A stretch of DNA of 64,000 nucleotides from assembly GCF_022206305.1 (NCBI RefSeq), contig NZ_JAKOIW010000010.1, forward strand, positions 62,001 to 126,000, read 5' to 3'. This document shows, piece by piece, positions 17,625 to 26,198 of the stretch. The stretch comes from Gordonia sp. 'Campus'. Lineage in GTDB: Bacteria > Actinomycetota > Actinomycetes > Mycobacteriales > Mycobacteriaceae. A model generated the notes under the pieces. It saw nothing but the letters and a program-made list of their open reading frames with translations. It searched no databases and was not told where the DNA came from. A program made the position numbers and the translations under genes. Numbering within the stretch: the first letter of the stretch is position 1; each line of letters starts with the position of its first letter.

Positions 17625-18986
17625 TCACCACCGGGGGCTGGTGTTCTCGAAGGTCGGATCGATCGACTGCATGTACCCCGTGTCGTCCCGGTCCCGGATA
17701 CCGCAGTCCAGATACTGCTGATGCAACTGCTCGAGCGCCTGCTCGTCCAGTTCGACGCCGAGCCCTGGTCCGGTCGGGACCGGCACCGCGCCGTCGACGA
17801 TGGAGAGGGCGCCGGGCCGCACGACATCTTCGTGCTTCCAGGGCCAATGCGTGTCACAGGCGTAGGTGAGGTTCGGTGTCGCCGCCGCCAGGTGCACCAT
17901 CGCGGCCAGGCTGATACCCAGATGCGAATTGGAATGCATCGACAGGCCCATGCCGAAGGTCTCGCAGATCCCGCCCAGCAGACGGGAACGCTGCAGCCCA
18001 CCCCAGTAGTGATGATCGGACAGGACGACCGACACGGAGTTCTTCCGCACCGCGGGCTCCAGATGATCGAAGGCGACAACGCACATGTTGGTCGCCAGCG
18101 GCATGTTCGCCGAGGCGGCGACCTCCGCCATCCCGTCCAACCCGGGCGTCGGATCCTCCAGATACTGGACGATCCCCTCCAGCTCGGCTGCGACCCGCTT
18201 GGACGTGTCGACCGTCCACGCGGCGTTGGGGTCCAGACGCAGTGGTACATCCGGGAACTCGGCCCGCAGGGCCTTGATCGCGGCGATCTCCTCGTCCGGA
18301 TGGAACACACCACCCTTGAGTTTGATCGCGGAGAAACCGTACCGGTCGATCATCCGGTGGGCCTGCCGGACGAGGCCGGCGGGATCGATGGCCTCGCCCC
18401 ATTCGTCGGGCATCCCGCTGGCGCCGTGCGCACCGGGGTGCGAGGCCCACTTGTAGAACAGATACGCGCTGAAGGGAACCCGGTCACGCACCCGTCCGCC
18501 GAGCAGATCGCTCACCGGACGCCCCAGTGTCTTGCCCTGGATGTCCAGGCAGGCCACCTCGAACGGTGAGAAGACCCGATCGGTGGTGCTGGCGGTGGTG
18601 ATCATGCCGGCCACACCGTCGCCGCCGGTCACCGACAGGGTCGCGATCCGCTCGTCGATCGTGCCCCGGATGCGGTGGAGCGCGAACACGTCCAGTCCGA
18701 TGATGGCGTCGGCGGCGGCGTCCATCCGCGCGAGGTGCGCGGTGTCGGCGTATGTTTCACCGAGCCCACGAAGGCCACCGGCGGTCTCGATCTGGATGAT
18801 CGCCCGCAGAGCGTACGGCTGGTGCACCCCCACGGTGTTGAGCAGGGGCGGGTCGACGAAGGCGACGGGGGTGACCGTCACCCGGGTGATCGTCGTGTCG
18901 ATCCGCGGGGTCTCGCCGACGATCTGGAGCCCGGTGAACGGGCCGGTTCCGACGGGAGGATGTGCGGCAGTGGTCGGGGTGGACAC
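17625..18986 (-). CDS. gudD: Glucarate dehydratase-like enolase-superfamily enzyme (copy 2)
   Basis: 453-residue acid-sugar dehydratase. Catalytic and metal residues are in AIKLKGGVF (KxK), LRLDPNAAW, YLEDPTPG, ATNMCV and the dyad His in SMHSNSHLG. It has the same architecture as the copy at 6958-8292 but is clearly diverged. Here it is embedded between kdgD and the LysR gene, so this is the copy that belongs to the full D-glucarate to 2-oxoglutarate route. It starts 11 nt after the kdgD stop is reached on the other side, in a tight operon. Confidence 0.9.
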   Translation of the reverse strand: MSTPTTAAHPPVGTGPFTGLQIVGETPRIDTTITRVTVTPVAFVDPPLLNTVGVHQPYALRAIIQIETAGGLRGLGETYADTAHLARMDAAADAIIGLDVFALHRIRGTIDERIATLSVTGGDGVAGMITTASTTDRVFSPFEVACLDIQGKTLGRPVSDLLGGRVRDRVPFSAYLFYKWASHPGAHGASGMPDEWGEAIDPAGLVRQAHRMIDRYGFSAIKLKGGVFHPDEEIAAIKALRAEFPDVPLRLDPNAAWTVDTSKRVAAELEGIVQYLEDPTPGLDGMAEVAASANMPLATNMCVVAFDHLEPAVRKNSVSVVLSDHHYWGGLQRSRLLGGICETFGMGLSMHSNSHLGISLAAMVHLAAATPNLTYACDTHWPWKHEDVVRPGALSIVDGAVPVPTGPGLGVELDEQALEQLHQQYLDCGIRDRDDTGYMQSIDPTFENTSPRW

Positions 18987-18997
18987 GGCGTGAACTC

Positions 18998-19930
18998 TCA
19001 GACCGCCGCGCGGGCGGCGAGATTGCCGGCGAGCACGGCGCGGCCCGCCGCGATGATCTGCTCGAGCTCCGCCTGGTGCTCCGGCGTCGGTTGCACGAGC
19101 GGTGCCCGGACCGGACCGGCGTCGATCCCCTCCATCGTCACGCCGTGCTTCACCAGTGCCACCGCGTAACCGGGCACCGTGTTGCGGAGGCGGACCAGCG
19201 GATGGAAGAAGTCGCGCAGCAACGCCTCGGTGAGTTCGGTGTCACCGGTCTCCAGAGAGTTGTAGAACGCCAGTGCCAGTTCCGGGGCGAAGGCGAACGT
19301 CGCCGACGAGTACAGCGTGACCCCGAGGGCGCGATAGGCCTGCTGGGTGATCTCGGCGGTGGGCAGACCGTTGAAGAACAGGAAGTCCTTGCTGTCGCCC
19401 AGCGCCTCTTTCACCGCGATGACGATGCGTGACACGTTGTCGAGATCGCCGGTGCCGTCCTTGAATCCGATGACGGTGGGCAGCTGCGACACCTGGATCG
19501 CCGACTCCTCGTCGAACACCGCGTTGCCGCGGTTGTACACGATCAGCGGGAGGTCGGTGCTCGCGGCGACCGAACGGGTGTACTCGGCCAGGCCGGCGGG
19601 CGGCATGGTCACCAGGTACGGCGGCAGGAGCAGGAGACCGTCCGCACCATTGGCTTTCGCGCTCACCGCGAACTCACGCGCCTGGATCAGCGAGCCGCCT
19701 GCACCGGCGAACACCGGGACGCGGCCGGCCACGGTGTCGACGGCGCACCGCACGATGCGGCCGAATTCCTCGAGACCGAGCGCGTGGAACTCGCCGGTGC
19801 CGCAGGCGACGAACACTCCGCCGGGGCCGGCCGCGACACCGCGGTCGATGTGTTCTGCGAGACGCCGGTAGTCGACCTCACCGTTGCTGTCGAAGGGAGT
19901 GACGGGAAAGAACAGAACGCCGTTGAGCAT
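18998..19930 (-). CDS. kdgD: 5-dehydro-4-deoxyglucarate dehydratase (DHDPS family)
   Basis: 310-residue member of the dihydrodipicolinate synthase/N-acetylneuraminate lyase family. It converts 5-dehydro-4-deoxyglucarate to 2,5-dioxopentanoate, water and CO2. The Schiff-base Lys is in VIGFKDGTGD and the catalytic Tyr in LIVYNRGN. The N-terminal GVLFFPVTPF and CGTGEFHAL are typical of KdgD as against other family members. ATG 19930 has AAGGAG 6 nt upstream. It sits between the aldehyde dehydrogenase and glucarate dehydratase genes, which makes the assignment firm. Confidence 0.92.
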   Translation of the reverse strand: MLNGVLFFPVTPFDSNGEVDYRRLAEHIDRGVAAGPGGVFVACGTGEFHALGLEEFGRIVRCAVDTVAGRVPVFAGAGGSLIQAREFAVSAKANGADGLLLLPPYLVTMPPAGLAEYTRSVAASTDLPLIVYNRGNAVFDEESAIQVSQLPTVIGFKDGTGDLDNVSRIVIAVKEALGDSKDFLFFNGLPTAEITQQAYRALGVTLYSSATFAFAPELALAFYNSLETGDTELTEALLRDFFHPLVRLRNTVPGYAVALVKHGVTMEGIDAGPVRAPLVQPTPEHQAELEQIIAAGRAVLAGNLAARAAV

Positions 19931-19956
19931 TGGGACTCCTTGGGGTGGGGATGAGT

Positions 19957-21567
19957 TCAGTCGCGGGTGAGTTCGCCGTCGACACGGCGCCAGATGTTGT
20001 CGGGATTGCCCTGAGCGATCGGCGCGGGCAGCAGCTCGGCGGGAACGTCCTGGTAGGCGACGGGGCGCAGGAACCGTTCGATCGCCAGCGATCCGACGCT
20101 GGTGGTCCGGCTGTCCGAGGTCGACGGATACGGTCCGCCGTGCACCATCGCGTGACCGACCTCGACGCCGGTCGGCCAGCCGTTGAACAGGATTCGTCCT
20201 GCTTTGAGTTCGAGCATCTCGAGCAGTTCGCGGGCGGCGTCGTGGTCGGAGTCCACGGCGTGGATCGTCGCGGTCAGCTGGCCTTCGATCCGCGCGGTCA
20301 CGTCCGCGACCTGGGCCAGGTCGCGGCATCGCACGATCAGGCTCGACGAGCCGAAGATCTCCTGCTGCAGGGTCTCCGACGCCAGGAACGAGTCGGCGTC
20401 GGTGCCGAACAGCGCCGCACGGCAGGCATGGGGCCCCTGAGTCTCGTCGGCCCGGGCGAGAACCTCTGCGGTGCCGGTGAACTCGTCGACCGCTGCTGCG
20501 TAGTTGGCCGCGATCCCGGGGGTGAGCATGGGGGTGGGTTCACTCGCGCCGATCGCTTCGGACGCGGCTGCGACGAACGCATCGAGATCGGGCCCGTCGA
20601 CCGCGATGACGAGACCGGGATTGGTGCAGAACTGTCCCGATCCCATGGTCAGCGATCCGACGAAGGCACGGCCGAGTCCCGGCGCATCGGCGCTCAGCGC
20701 CCCGGCGAGCGGGTACACGGGGTTGATCGAACTCATCTCGGCGTAGACCGGGATCGGTTCCGGGCGCGCCGCCGCGGCGCGGACGAGGGCGGTTCCGCCC
20801 GACCGCGAACCGGTGAAGCCGACGGCCTTGATCCGGGGGTCGGTGACCAGGGCGACGCCGAGGTCGGGACCGCGCCCGTACAGCATCGAGAACGTTCCCG
20901 CGGGCATGCCGGTCTCGGCGATCGCCTCGGTGATGGCCCGGCCGACCAGTTCTGACGTCCCGGGGTGAGCGTCATGCGCCTTGACGACCACCGGGCATCC
21001 GGCTGCGAGGGCCGAGGCGGTGTCGCCACCGGCGACCGAGAACGCGAGGGGAAAGTTGCTGGCGCCGAAGACCGCCACGGGCCCCAGCGGAACCTTCCGC
21101 TGACGGATGTCCGCGCGCGGAAGCGGGGTGCGCTCGGGGCGGGCGGGGTCGATGCGCGCTCCGTTCCAGCTTCCCTCACGGAGAACCGACGCGAACAGCC
21201 GGAGCTGTCCGGATGTGCGGCCGACCTCCCCGGTGATCCGTGCGGCCGGCAGGCCTGTCTCGGCGACCGCGCGCTCGACGAGCACGTCGCGGGCCGCGTC
21301 CAGCTTGTCGGCGACCGCCGACAGGAAAAGTGCTCGCTGCTCCGACGTCGTCGCCCGGTAGGGTCCGAACGCCTCTGCCGCCGCCGCGGCGGCCGCATCG
21401 ACGTCGGCAGCCGAACCGTGCGCGTATGCGGGGAGCAGTCGCTGACCGGTGCTGGGGTCGATGGCGTGTACGGCATCCCCTGAACCGGCCACTCGAACAC
21501 CGGCGATGATCATCTCACCGGTCAGGTCCTGTGTCGTCAGCGGTGCCGGCTCTTGCGCAATGGTCAT
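19957..21567 (-). CDS. 2,5-dioxovalerate (alpha-ketoglutarate semialdehyde) dehydrogenase
   Basis: 536-residue NAD(P)-dependent aldehyde dehydrogenase, longer than standard ALDHs as expected for this subfamily. The catalytic Cys is in GSGQFCTNPG and the general-base Glu in VYAEMSSINPV. The N-terminus (GEMIIAGVRVAGSGDAVHAIDPSTGQ in part) is typical of KGSADH. It oxidises 2,5-dioxopentanoate to 2-oxoglutarate, the last step of the hexarate route. ATG 21567 starts the recognisable domain; the frame is open 35 codons further. It is the first gene of the kdgD-gudD-lysR operon. Confidence 0.9.
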   Translation of the reverse strand: MTIAQEPAPLTTQDLTGEMIIAGVRVAGSGDAVHAIDPSTGQRLLPAYAHGSAADVDAAAAAAAEAFGPYRATTSEQRALFLSAVADKLDAARDVLVERAVAETGLPAARITGEVGRTSGQLRLFASVLREGSWNGARIDPARPERTPLPRADIRQRKVPLGPVAVFGASNFPLAFSVAGGDTASALAAGCPVVVKAHDAHPGTSELVGRAITEAIAETGMPAGTFSMLYGRGPDLGVALVTDPRIKAVGFTGSRSGGTALVRAAAARPEPIPVYAEMSSINPVYPLAGALSADAPGLGRAFVGSLTMGSGQFCTNPGLVIAVDGPDLDAFVAAASEAIGASEPTPMLTPGIAANYAAAVDEFTGTAEVLARADETQGPHACRAALFGTDADSFLASETLQQEIFGSSSLIVRCRDLAQVADVTARIEGQLTATIHAVDSDHDAARELLEMLELKAGRILFNGWPTGVEVGHAMVHGGPYPSTSDSRTTSVGSLAIERFLRPVAYQDVPAELLPAPIAQGNPDNIWRRVDGELTRD

Positions 21568-21923
21568 CGTCTTCCGTCCGTGGGTCGATGTCTGGGGGTC
21601 GATGGGAGATCCACGGCGGTGAGTTCCCGCTGTGACCTCGGCCATGCTCCGACGGTAAGACCGGACATTCATTCATGTCCAAGTCAAATAGTCACGTCGT
21701 CGATTCAGAGTCGGCATCGATGCAGCTATGGTGCCTGCCTCGCCGCGACATCGAACGTCATCTATCCGGACCATTGCCGACCCCGACCCCACGCGACCCC
21801 GTATCGGCGATGCGACAATCATTGCGCCGAACCCGACATACCTCGCGATCGCCGAGCCACGGCGGGCCGTCAGGCGTCGGACCGGGTACACCACCTCCTC
21901 GACGAAAGCGGAATCCAGAACCG
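21568..21923. promoter_or_regulatory. 356-bp divergent intergenic region with a GGACAT palindrome
   Basis: Lies between the hexarate operon (leftward) and the secreted-protein gene (rightward). At 21663-21680 is GGACAT-TCATTC-ATGTCC, a perfect 6+6 palindrome about 96 bp before the dehydrogenase start and well placed to be an operator. A related dyad lies upstream of alkB. No other convincing element and no ORF with coding character was seen. Confidence 0.45.
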
Positions 21924-22523
21924 ATGAAGCGCATTCGCCTCCTGGCCGTCATGGCCCTGGCCATCTCGGCACTCACCGTCTCCTTCGGCACCGCCCACGG
22001 TGCCCCCGCACCCGCGGTCCCCTCCCACCACTCGAGCGCATCCGCCGACGGGACCTCCATCACGTCCCAGCTGCGCAACGCGACGTTCGTCGCAGGCGAA
22101 CAAGAACTCCGGGTCGTCGACTCACAGGGCCGGACCATCGAACGCATCGGGCTCGTGCTGCCATTCCAGGGCGCTGCGGTCCCGCTGCGCGCACAGGTCT
22201 CTGCCGACCGCACCCAGGCGACGTTCACACCGGTCCTCTCCCCTGCGGCACGCGCAGCCATCGCGGCCGGCGTTCGTCCGGCTTCGGCGAAGAAGGATCG
22301 CGCATATCAGAGCATGATCTGGCACATCACCAACGGCTGGAACCGCGGCGGCAACGTCACCACCGCCATCGGCGCACTCGCCGGGCTGATCATCGGGTGC
22401 ATCGTCATCGTCGGTTGCGTCTGGGGTGCGGGCGTCGGCGCTGCCATCGGCGCGGTCATCGGCATCAACAACGGCGACCCCCGCGCGGGGCAGTCGATCC
22501 TCGACTGGATCAACACGCCGTAG
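21924..22523 (+). CDS. Small secreted protein with glycine-rich hydrophobic C-terminus
   Basis: 199 residues. An N-terminal signal peptide (MKRIRLLAVMALAISALTVS then FGTAHGAPAP) ends in an AxG/A cleavage site. A mature region of about 100 residues is rich in Val, Gln and Arg strands. The C-terminal part has two glycine/isoleucine segments (IGALAGLIIGCIVIVGCVWG and GAAIGAVIGI) containing two Cys, ending in LDWINTP. This resembles a family of secreted actinobacterial proteins of unknown function, and the tail is also reminiscent of membrane-active peptides; neither assignment is firm. A strong hairpin follows 47 nt downstream, so the gene is monocistronic. Confidence 0.75.
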   Translation: MKRIRLLAVMALAISALTVSFGTAHGAPAPAVPSHHSSASADGTSITSQLRNATFVAGEQELRVVDSQGRTIERIGLVLPFQGAAVPLRAQVSADRTQATFTPVLSPAARAAIAAGVRPASAKKDRAYQSMIWHITNGWNRGGNVTTAIGALAGLIIGCIVIVGCVWGAGVGAAIGAVIGINNGDPRAGQSILDWINTP

Positions 22524-22570
22524 ACCCGACGTCACCGGGCGCCTCCATCAGGGGCGCGGCTCCTGTCGAC

Positions 22571-22607
22571 GAATCCCCAACTCCGTTGTCGGAGTTGGGG
22601 ATTCTTT
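22571..22607 (+). terminator. Intrinsic terminator after the secreted-protein gene
   Basis: Perfect 15-bp stem: GAATCCCCAACTCCG at 22571-22585 and its complement at 22590-22604, with loop TTGT and a short following TTT. This is the clearest rho-independent-type structure in the window. It insulates alkB from upstream transcription. The stem's outer A/T pairs would also serve the opposite direction. Confidence 0.85.
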
Positions 22608-22712
22608 GCGTGAACGTCGTCGACGAGCGGATGCGGCCACCAGATACGGGGAGCGCTCGCCGACCGACGCCGACGAGGCCGCTTTACAAATTGCGTAATA
22701 TGTCTAGACAAC

Positions 22713-22735
22713 GGACATTGTCTCGGTTAATGTCC
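22713..22735. promoter_or_regulatory. Candidate operator upstream of alkB
   Basis: GGACATT (22713-22719) and AATGTCC (22729-22735) form a 7+7 inverted repeat with a 9-nt spacer. The self-complementary TGTCTAGACA sits immediately upstream at 22701-22710, and a -10-like TAATAT at 22696-22701. It lies 40 nt before the proposed TTG start of alkB, a likely site for the TetR regulator encoded at the end of the operon. Binding is inferred from position and symmetry only. Confidence 0.55.
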
Positions 22736-22775
22736 AGTGCTGTACATCACAGCCATCTCGAGACAGGAGCGCGCC

Positions 22776-24011
22776 TTGGGTACCGCACCGACCGAATCCG
22801 CCGCGGGTATGCCGGCGGTCGAATGGAAAGACAAGAAACGCCACCTGTGGCTTCTCGGTCTCATCCCGCCGACATCGATCTTCCTGGCCATGGGTCTGGT
22901 CGCCACGTTCAACGCGATCGGGCACGGCCTCGACACGGTGTCACCGGTGTGGTGGTGGATCGGCCCGATGCTGGTGTACGTCTTGCTGCCCATCCTCGAC
23001 GTGTTCTTCGGGCCGGACGGTTCGAACCCACCCGAGGAACTGATGGAACAACTCGAGAACGACAAGTACTACCGCTACTGCACCTACATCTACATCCCGT
23101 TCCAGATCGCCAGTCTCGTCACCGCGTGTTACCTGTGGACCGCAGACGATCTCAGCTGGCTCGGCCTCGACGGCGGACTCGGACTCGCCTCGAAGATCGG
23201 CCTGGCGCTGTCCATCGGCGTCATGGGCGGGATCGGCATCAACACCGCGCACGAACTCGGCCACAAGAAGGACGATCTCGAGCGGTGGCTGTCCAAGATC
23301 ACACTCGCACAGACGTTTTACGGCCACTTCTACATCGAGCACAACCGCGGTCATCATGTCCGAGTCGCGACCCCGGAGGATCCGGCCAGTTCGCGCTTCG
23401 GTGAGTCGTTTTGGCGGTTCCTGCCGCGCAGCGTCTGGGGCAGCCTGACGTCGTCGGTCGAACTGGAACGCAAGCGTCTCGATCGGGCCGGGAAGCCGTT
23501 CTGGCATCCGAGCAACGACGTCCTCAATGCCTGGGCGATGTCGATCGTGCTGTGGGGCGCGCTCGCGGCCGTCTTCGGCTGGGAGGTCCTCCCGTTCCTG
23601 GTCGTGCAGGCCGTCTACGGGTTCTCACTGCTCGAGACCGTCAACTACCTCGAGCACTACGGGCTGCTGCGCGGCAAGACCAAGTCCGGACGCTATGAGC
23701 GCTGCACGCCCGAGCACAGCTGGAACTCCGACCACATCTGCACGAACATCTTCCTGTACCACCTCCAGCGCCACAGTGATCACCATGCGAATCCGACCCG
23801 CCGGTATCAGACGCTCCGCAGTTTCGACGGTGCGCCGAACCTCCCGAGCGGGTACGCGAGCATGATCACGCTCGCCTACTTCCCGCCGATCTGGCGACGG
23901 GTCATGGACAAGCGGGTGCTCGACCACTACGAGGGCGAGGTCGAACGCATCAACATCGCACCGCACCGTCGGGAGCGCGTCCTCGCCGAGCACGGGGTCT
24001 CGTCCCGATGA
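22776..24011 (+). CDS. alkB: Alkane 1-monooxygenase
   Basis: Integral-membrane di-iron alkane hydroxylase of about 411 residues; it oxidises n-alkanes to 1-alkanols using electrons from rubredoxin. The His motifs that bind iron are all present: HELGHKKD, EHNRGHHV, NYLEHYG and LQRHSDHHA, in that order. Six hydrophobic spans are seen. I prefer the TTG at 22776 because AGGAG lies 7 nt upstream. GTG 22737 and ATG 22809 are in frame alternatives. Its TGA overlaps the first rubredoxin ATG by 4 nt. The order alkB-rub-rub-reductase-TetR matches Gordonia/Rhodococcus clusters. Confidence 0.93.
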   Translation: MGTAPTESAAGMPAVEWKDKKRHLWLLGLIPPTSIFLAMGLVATFNAIGHGLDTVSPVWWWIGPMLVYVLLPILDVFFGPDGSNPPEELMEQLENDKYYRYCTYIYIPFQIASLVTACYLWTADDLSWLGLDGGLGLASKIGLALSIGVMGGIGINTAHELGHKKDDLERWLSKITLAQTFYGHFYIEHNRGHHVRVATPEDPASSRFGESFWRFLPRSVWGSLTSSVELERKRLDRAGKPFWHPSNDVLNAWAMSIVLWGALAAVFGWEVLPFLVVQAVYGFSLLETVNYLEHYGLLRGKTKSGRYERCTPEHSWNSDHICTNIFLYHLQRHSDHHANPTRRYQTLRSFDGAPNLPSGYASMITLAYFPPIWRRVMDKRVLDHYEGEVERINIAPHRRERVLAEHGVSSR

Positions 24012-24220
24012 GCACCTACCGCTGTCCAGTGTGCGACTACGTCTACGACGAGGCCGCCGGCGCTCCCCGTGAGGGCTTTGCGCCCGGCACCGCCTGGGCC
24101 GACATCCCCGACGACTGGCCCTGCCCCGACTGTGGGGTTCGCGAAAAGATCGACTTTCTCGGCGCCGGGAGCGAAGCGAGCGGGCCGAATGATCCCGGCG
24201 AAGGAGTGGCAGTCCGATGA
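24008..24220 (+). CDS. Rubredoxin, AlkG1-like
   Basis: 70-residue rubredoxin with two iron-binding motifs, [10 protein letters not shown] and [12 protein letters not shown]. Two features differ from the second copy. Asp replaces the usual Gly after the first CxxC, and one extra residue (Arg) follows the second CxxCG. From memory, an Arg inserted there marks AlkG1-type rubredoxins, which do not support alkane hydroxylation. The C-terminus is about 10 residues longer than usual. It overlaps both alkB and the next gene by 4 nt. Confidence 0.9.
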   Translation: MSTYRCPVCDYVYDEAAGAPREGFAPGTAWADIPDDWPCPDCGVREKIDFLGAGSEASGPNDPGEGVAVR

Positions 24221-24396
24221 ACTTCAAACTGTTCCGTTGCGAGGTGTGCGGTTTCGAGTACGACGAGGAACTCGGGTGGCCCGAGGACGGCATCGAACCC
24301 GGTACCCGCTGGGCCGACATCCCGGACGACTGGAGCTGTCCCGATTGCGGCGCCGCGAAGGCCGACTTCGAGATGATCGAGGTGGCCCGGCCGTGA
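24217..24396 (+). CDS. Rubredoxin, AlkG2-like (electron donor to AlkB)
   Basis: 59-residue rubredoxin. It begins [20 protein letters not shown] and ends with [19 protein letters not shown]. Both CxxCG sites and the aromatic core (Tyr, Trp, Trp, Phe) are intact. With no insertion after the second CxxCG, it looks like the AlkG2 type that passes electrons from the reductase to AlkB. It starts in a 4-nt ATGA overlap and ends in a 4-nt GTGA overlap with the reductase gene. Confidence 0.92.
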   Translation: MNFKLFRCEVCGFEYDEELGWPEDGIEPGTRWADIPDDWSCPDCGAAKADFEMIEVARP

Positions 24397-25595
24397 CCGC
24401 TTCGCCGACGGGGATGCCCGCCGCGGCATCGGTGGTGATCGTCGGGACCGGAGTTGCCGGCATAACCGCAGCAGAATCCCTGCGCACCAACGGTTTCGAC
24501 GGTGCGATCATCGTGTTCGGCGAGGAGCCCCATCTCCCCTACCGCCGCACGGCGTTGAGCAAGGGGATCGTCGACGGTGACCTGTCCGACGCCGGGATCA
24601 CCTTGCGGCCACCGGCGTACTGGACCGACCGCGGAATCGACATCGTCACCTCGACGAGGGTCGTCGACGTCGATCCCCGAGCGCGCCGCGTGCGACTCGC
24701 GGATGAGTCCGACGTCGCCTACGACGCCCTCGTCCTCGCCACCGGCGGAAGGGCCCGACGGCTTCCCGGCGCGACGTCGGCGCTGACGTCGCTCCGTTCC
24801 CGCGCCGACGTCGACCGGATCCGGGCAGCACTCGACGAGGGTCCGGTCGTGATCGTGGGCGGCGGCCTCATCGGCACCGAGATCGCCGCGGCCATCGCCT
24901 CCGCCGGCGACGGCACGCGTGTGTCCATCGTCGAGGCCGCGCCGTCGTTGCTGTCCCGCGTCGTCCCGGCCGTGATCGCCGATGACCTGATCTCCCTTCA
25001 TCGCGAGCACGGAGTGCACATCCACACATCCGCGCAGATCGCGTCCGCGGACGCCGGCGGAGTCACCCTCGCCGACGGCACGCGACTGGCCGGCACGGTC
25101 ATCAGCGCCATCGGGATGGAACCCGAAGTCGCGCTGGCGGAATCCGCGGGCCTGGCGCTGGATCGTGCGGGCATTCTGGTCGACGATGCCCTGCGCACCT
25201 CGATGTCGGGGATCTATGCCGCGGGCGACGTCGCGGCCCGGCCCCACCCGTTGACAGGTGCCCCCATGCGGGCCGAGCAGTGGCTCACTGCGACCGAACA
25301 CGGCAGACTGGTCGCCATGACCATCTCCACCGACCTGGGATCGGCCTCGTCCGGCACCCCGGCGCCCCGGGTGCCACTCGCCTGGACGATGCAGTACGGC
25401 ACGAATGTCCAGATCGTCGGCTGGCCCGCGGCCGGCGCCAGAGTGGTCCTCGATGCCGACGGATCATGCACCACGGCACGGTGTTTCGACGAAGACCGGC
25501 TCGTCGGCGCGGTCTGCATGGGGCGCGGTGGCCCGGCCCGGCAGATCCGGGACGAGATCGAGGCCACGCTCCGACCGGTCGGCATCGGGGCATGA
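24393..25595 (+). CDS. rubB: Rubredoxin reductase (NAD(P)H-dependent, FAD)
   Basis: 400-residue flavoprotein of the ferredoxin/rubredoxin reductase family. FAD motif [18 protein letters not shown] is near residue 12, NAD(P)-binding [16 protein letters not shown] near residue 150, and the second FAD motif [12 protein letters not shown] near residue 270. GTG 24393 is in a GTGA overlap with the rubredoxin stop; a longer frame upstream runs through the two rubredoxin genes and is rejected. It passes electrons from NAD(P)H to rubredoxin. Confidence 0.92.
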   Translation: MTASPTGMPAAASVVIVGTGVAGITAAESLRTNGFDGAIIVFGEEPHLPYRRTALSKGIVDGDLSDAGITLRPPAYWTDRGIDIVTSTRVVDVDPRARRVRLADESDVAYDALVLATGGRARRLPGATSALTSLRSRADVDRIRAALDEGPVVIVGGGLIGTEIAAAIASAGDGTRVSIVEAAPSLLSRVVPAVIADDLISLHREHGVHIHTSAQIASADAGGVTLADGTRLAGTVISAIGMEPEVALAESAGLALDRAGILVDDALRTSMSGIYAAGDVAARPHPLTGAPMRAEQWLTATEHGRLVAMTISTDLGSASSGTPAPRVPLAWTMQYGTNVQIVGWPAAGARVVLDADGSCTTARCFDEDRLVGAVCMGRGGPARQIRDEIEATLRPVGIGA

Positions 25596-26194
25596 CCACC
25601 CGCAACTATGCGCTCGACAGCAAAGCTCTGCTGCGGAATTCACTGCTCGACGGATTGCATGATCTGTTGCTCGACCGGGACTGGGCGGCCGTGCGGATGT
25701 CCGACGTGGCCGCCGCCACCGGGGTGAGTCGTCAGACGGTCTACAACGAGTTCGGGTCCAGGTACGGACTCGCCCAGGGATACGCGGTCCGTCTGGCGGG
25801 ACGATTCGCCGGCCACATCACCGATTCGATCGCCGCCCACGTCGAGGACGTGACGGGCGCCCTTCAGACGGGGTTCAGCGAGTTCTTCGCCGGCGTCGCC
25901 TCGGACCCGCTCATCGCCTCGCTGCTGTCGGGCGAGGCCAAACCCGATCTGATGAAGCTGATCACCACCGACGCCGCGCCGATCATCACCACGGCAGCCG
26001 ATCGGCTGTCCGACGCATTCCGCGAATCGTCGTGGCTCTCGATGCCCGACTCGGACGTCCTGCGGATCTCGCGAGCGATCACGCGGATGGCCCTGAGCTA
26101 CATTGCCATGCCACCCGAGGGCGACCGCGATGTCGCGTCCGACCTCGCCGAGATCATCGCCCCCGCCATCGAGGCGGCGCGCATCCGAGGCTGA
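25592..26194 (+). CDS. TetR-family regulator of the alkane operon (AlkU-like)
   Basis: 200-residue TetR-type protein. The N-terminal HTH covers about residues 15-60 (MSDVAAATGVSRQTVYNEFG), with the TetR-typical YxxF. The C-terminal domain is the ligand-binding helical bundle. Its ATG overlaps the reductase TGA by 4 nt, making it the fifth gene of the alkB operon. AlkU-like regulators occupy this place in actinobacterial clusters and are presumed to bind the alkB promoter in a fatty-acid or alkane-responsive way. Confidence 0.9.
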   Translation: MTTRNYALDSKALLRNSLLDGLHDLLLDRDWAAVRMSDVAAATGVSRQTVYNEFGSRYGLAQGYAVRLAGRFAGHITDSIAAHVEDVTGALQTGFSEFFAGVASDPLIASLLSGEAKPDLMKLITTDAAPIITTAADRLSDAFRESSWLSMPDSDVLRISRAITRMALSYIAMPPEGDRDVASDLAEIIAPAIEAARIRG

Positions 26195-26198
26195 GGGC

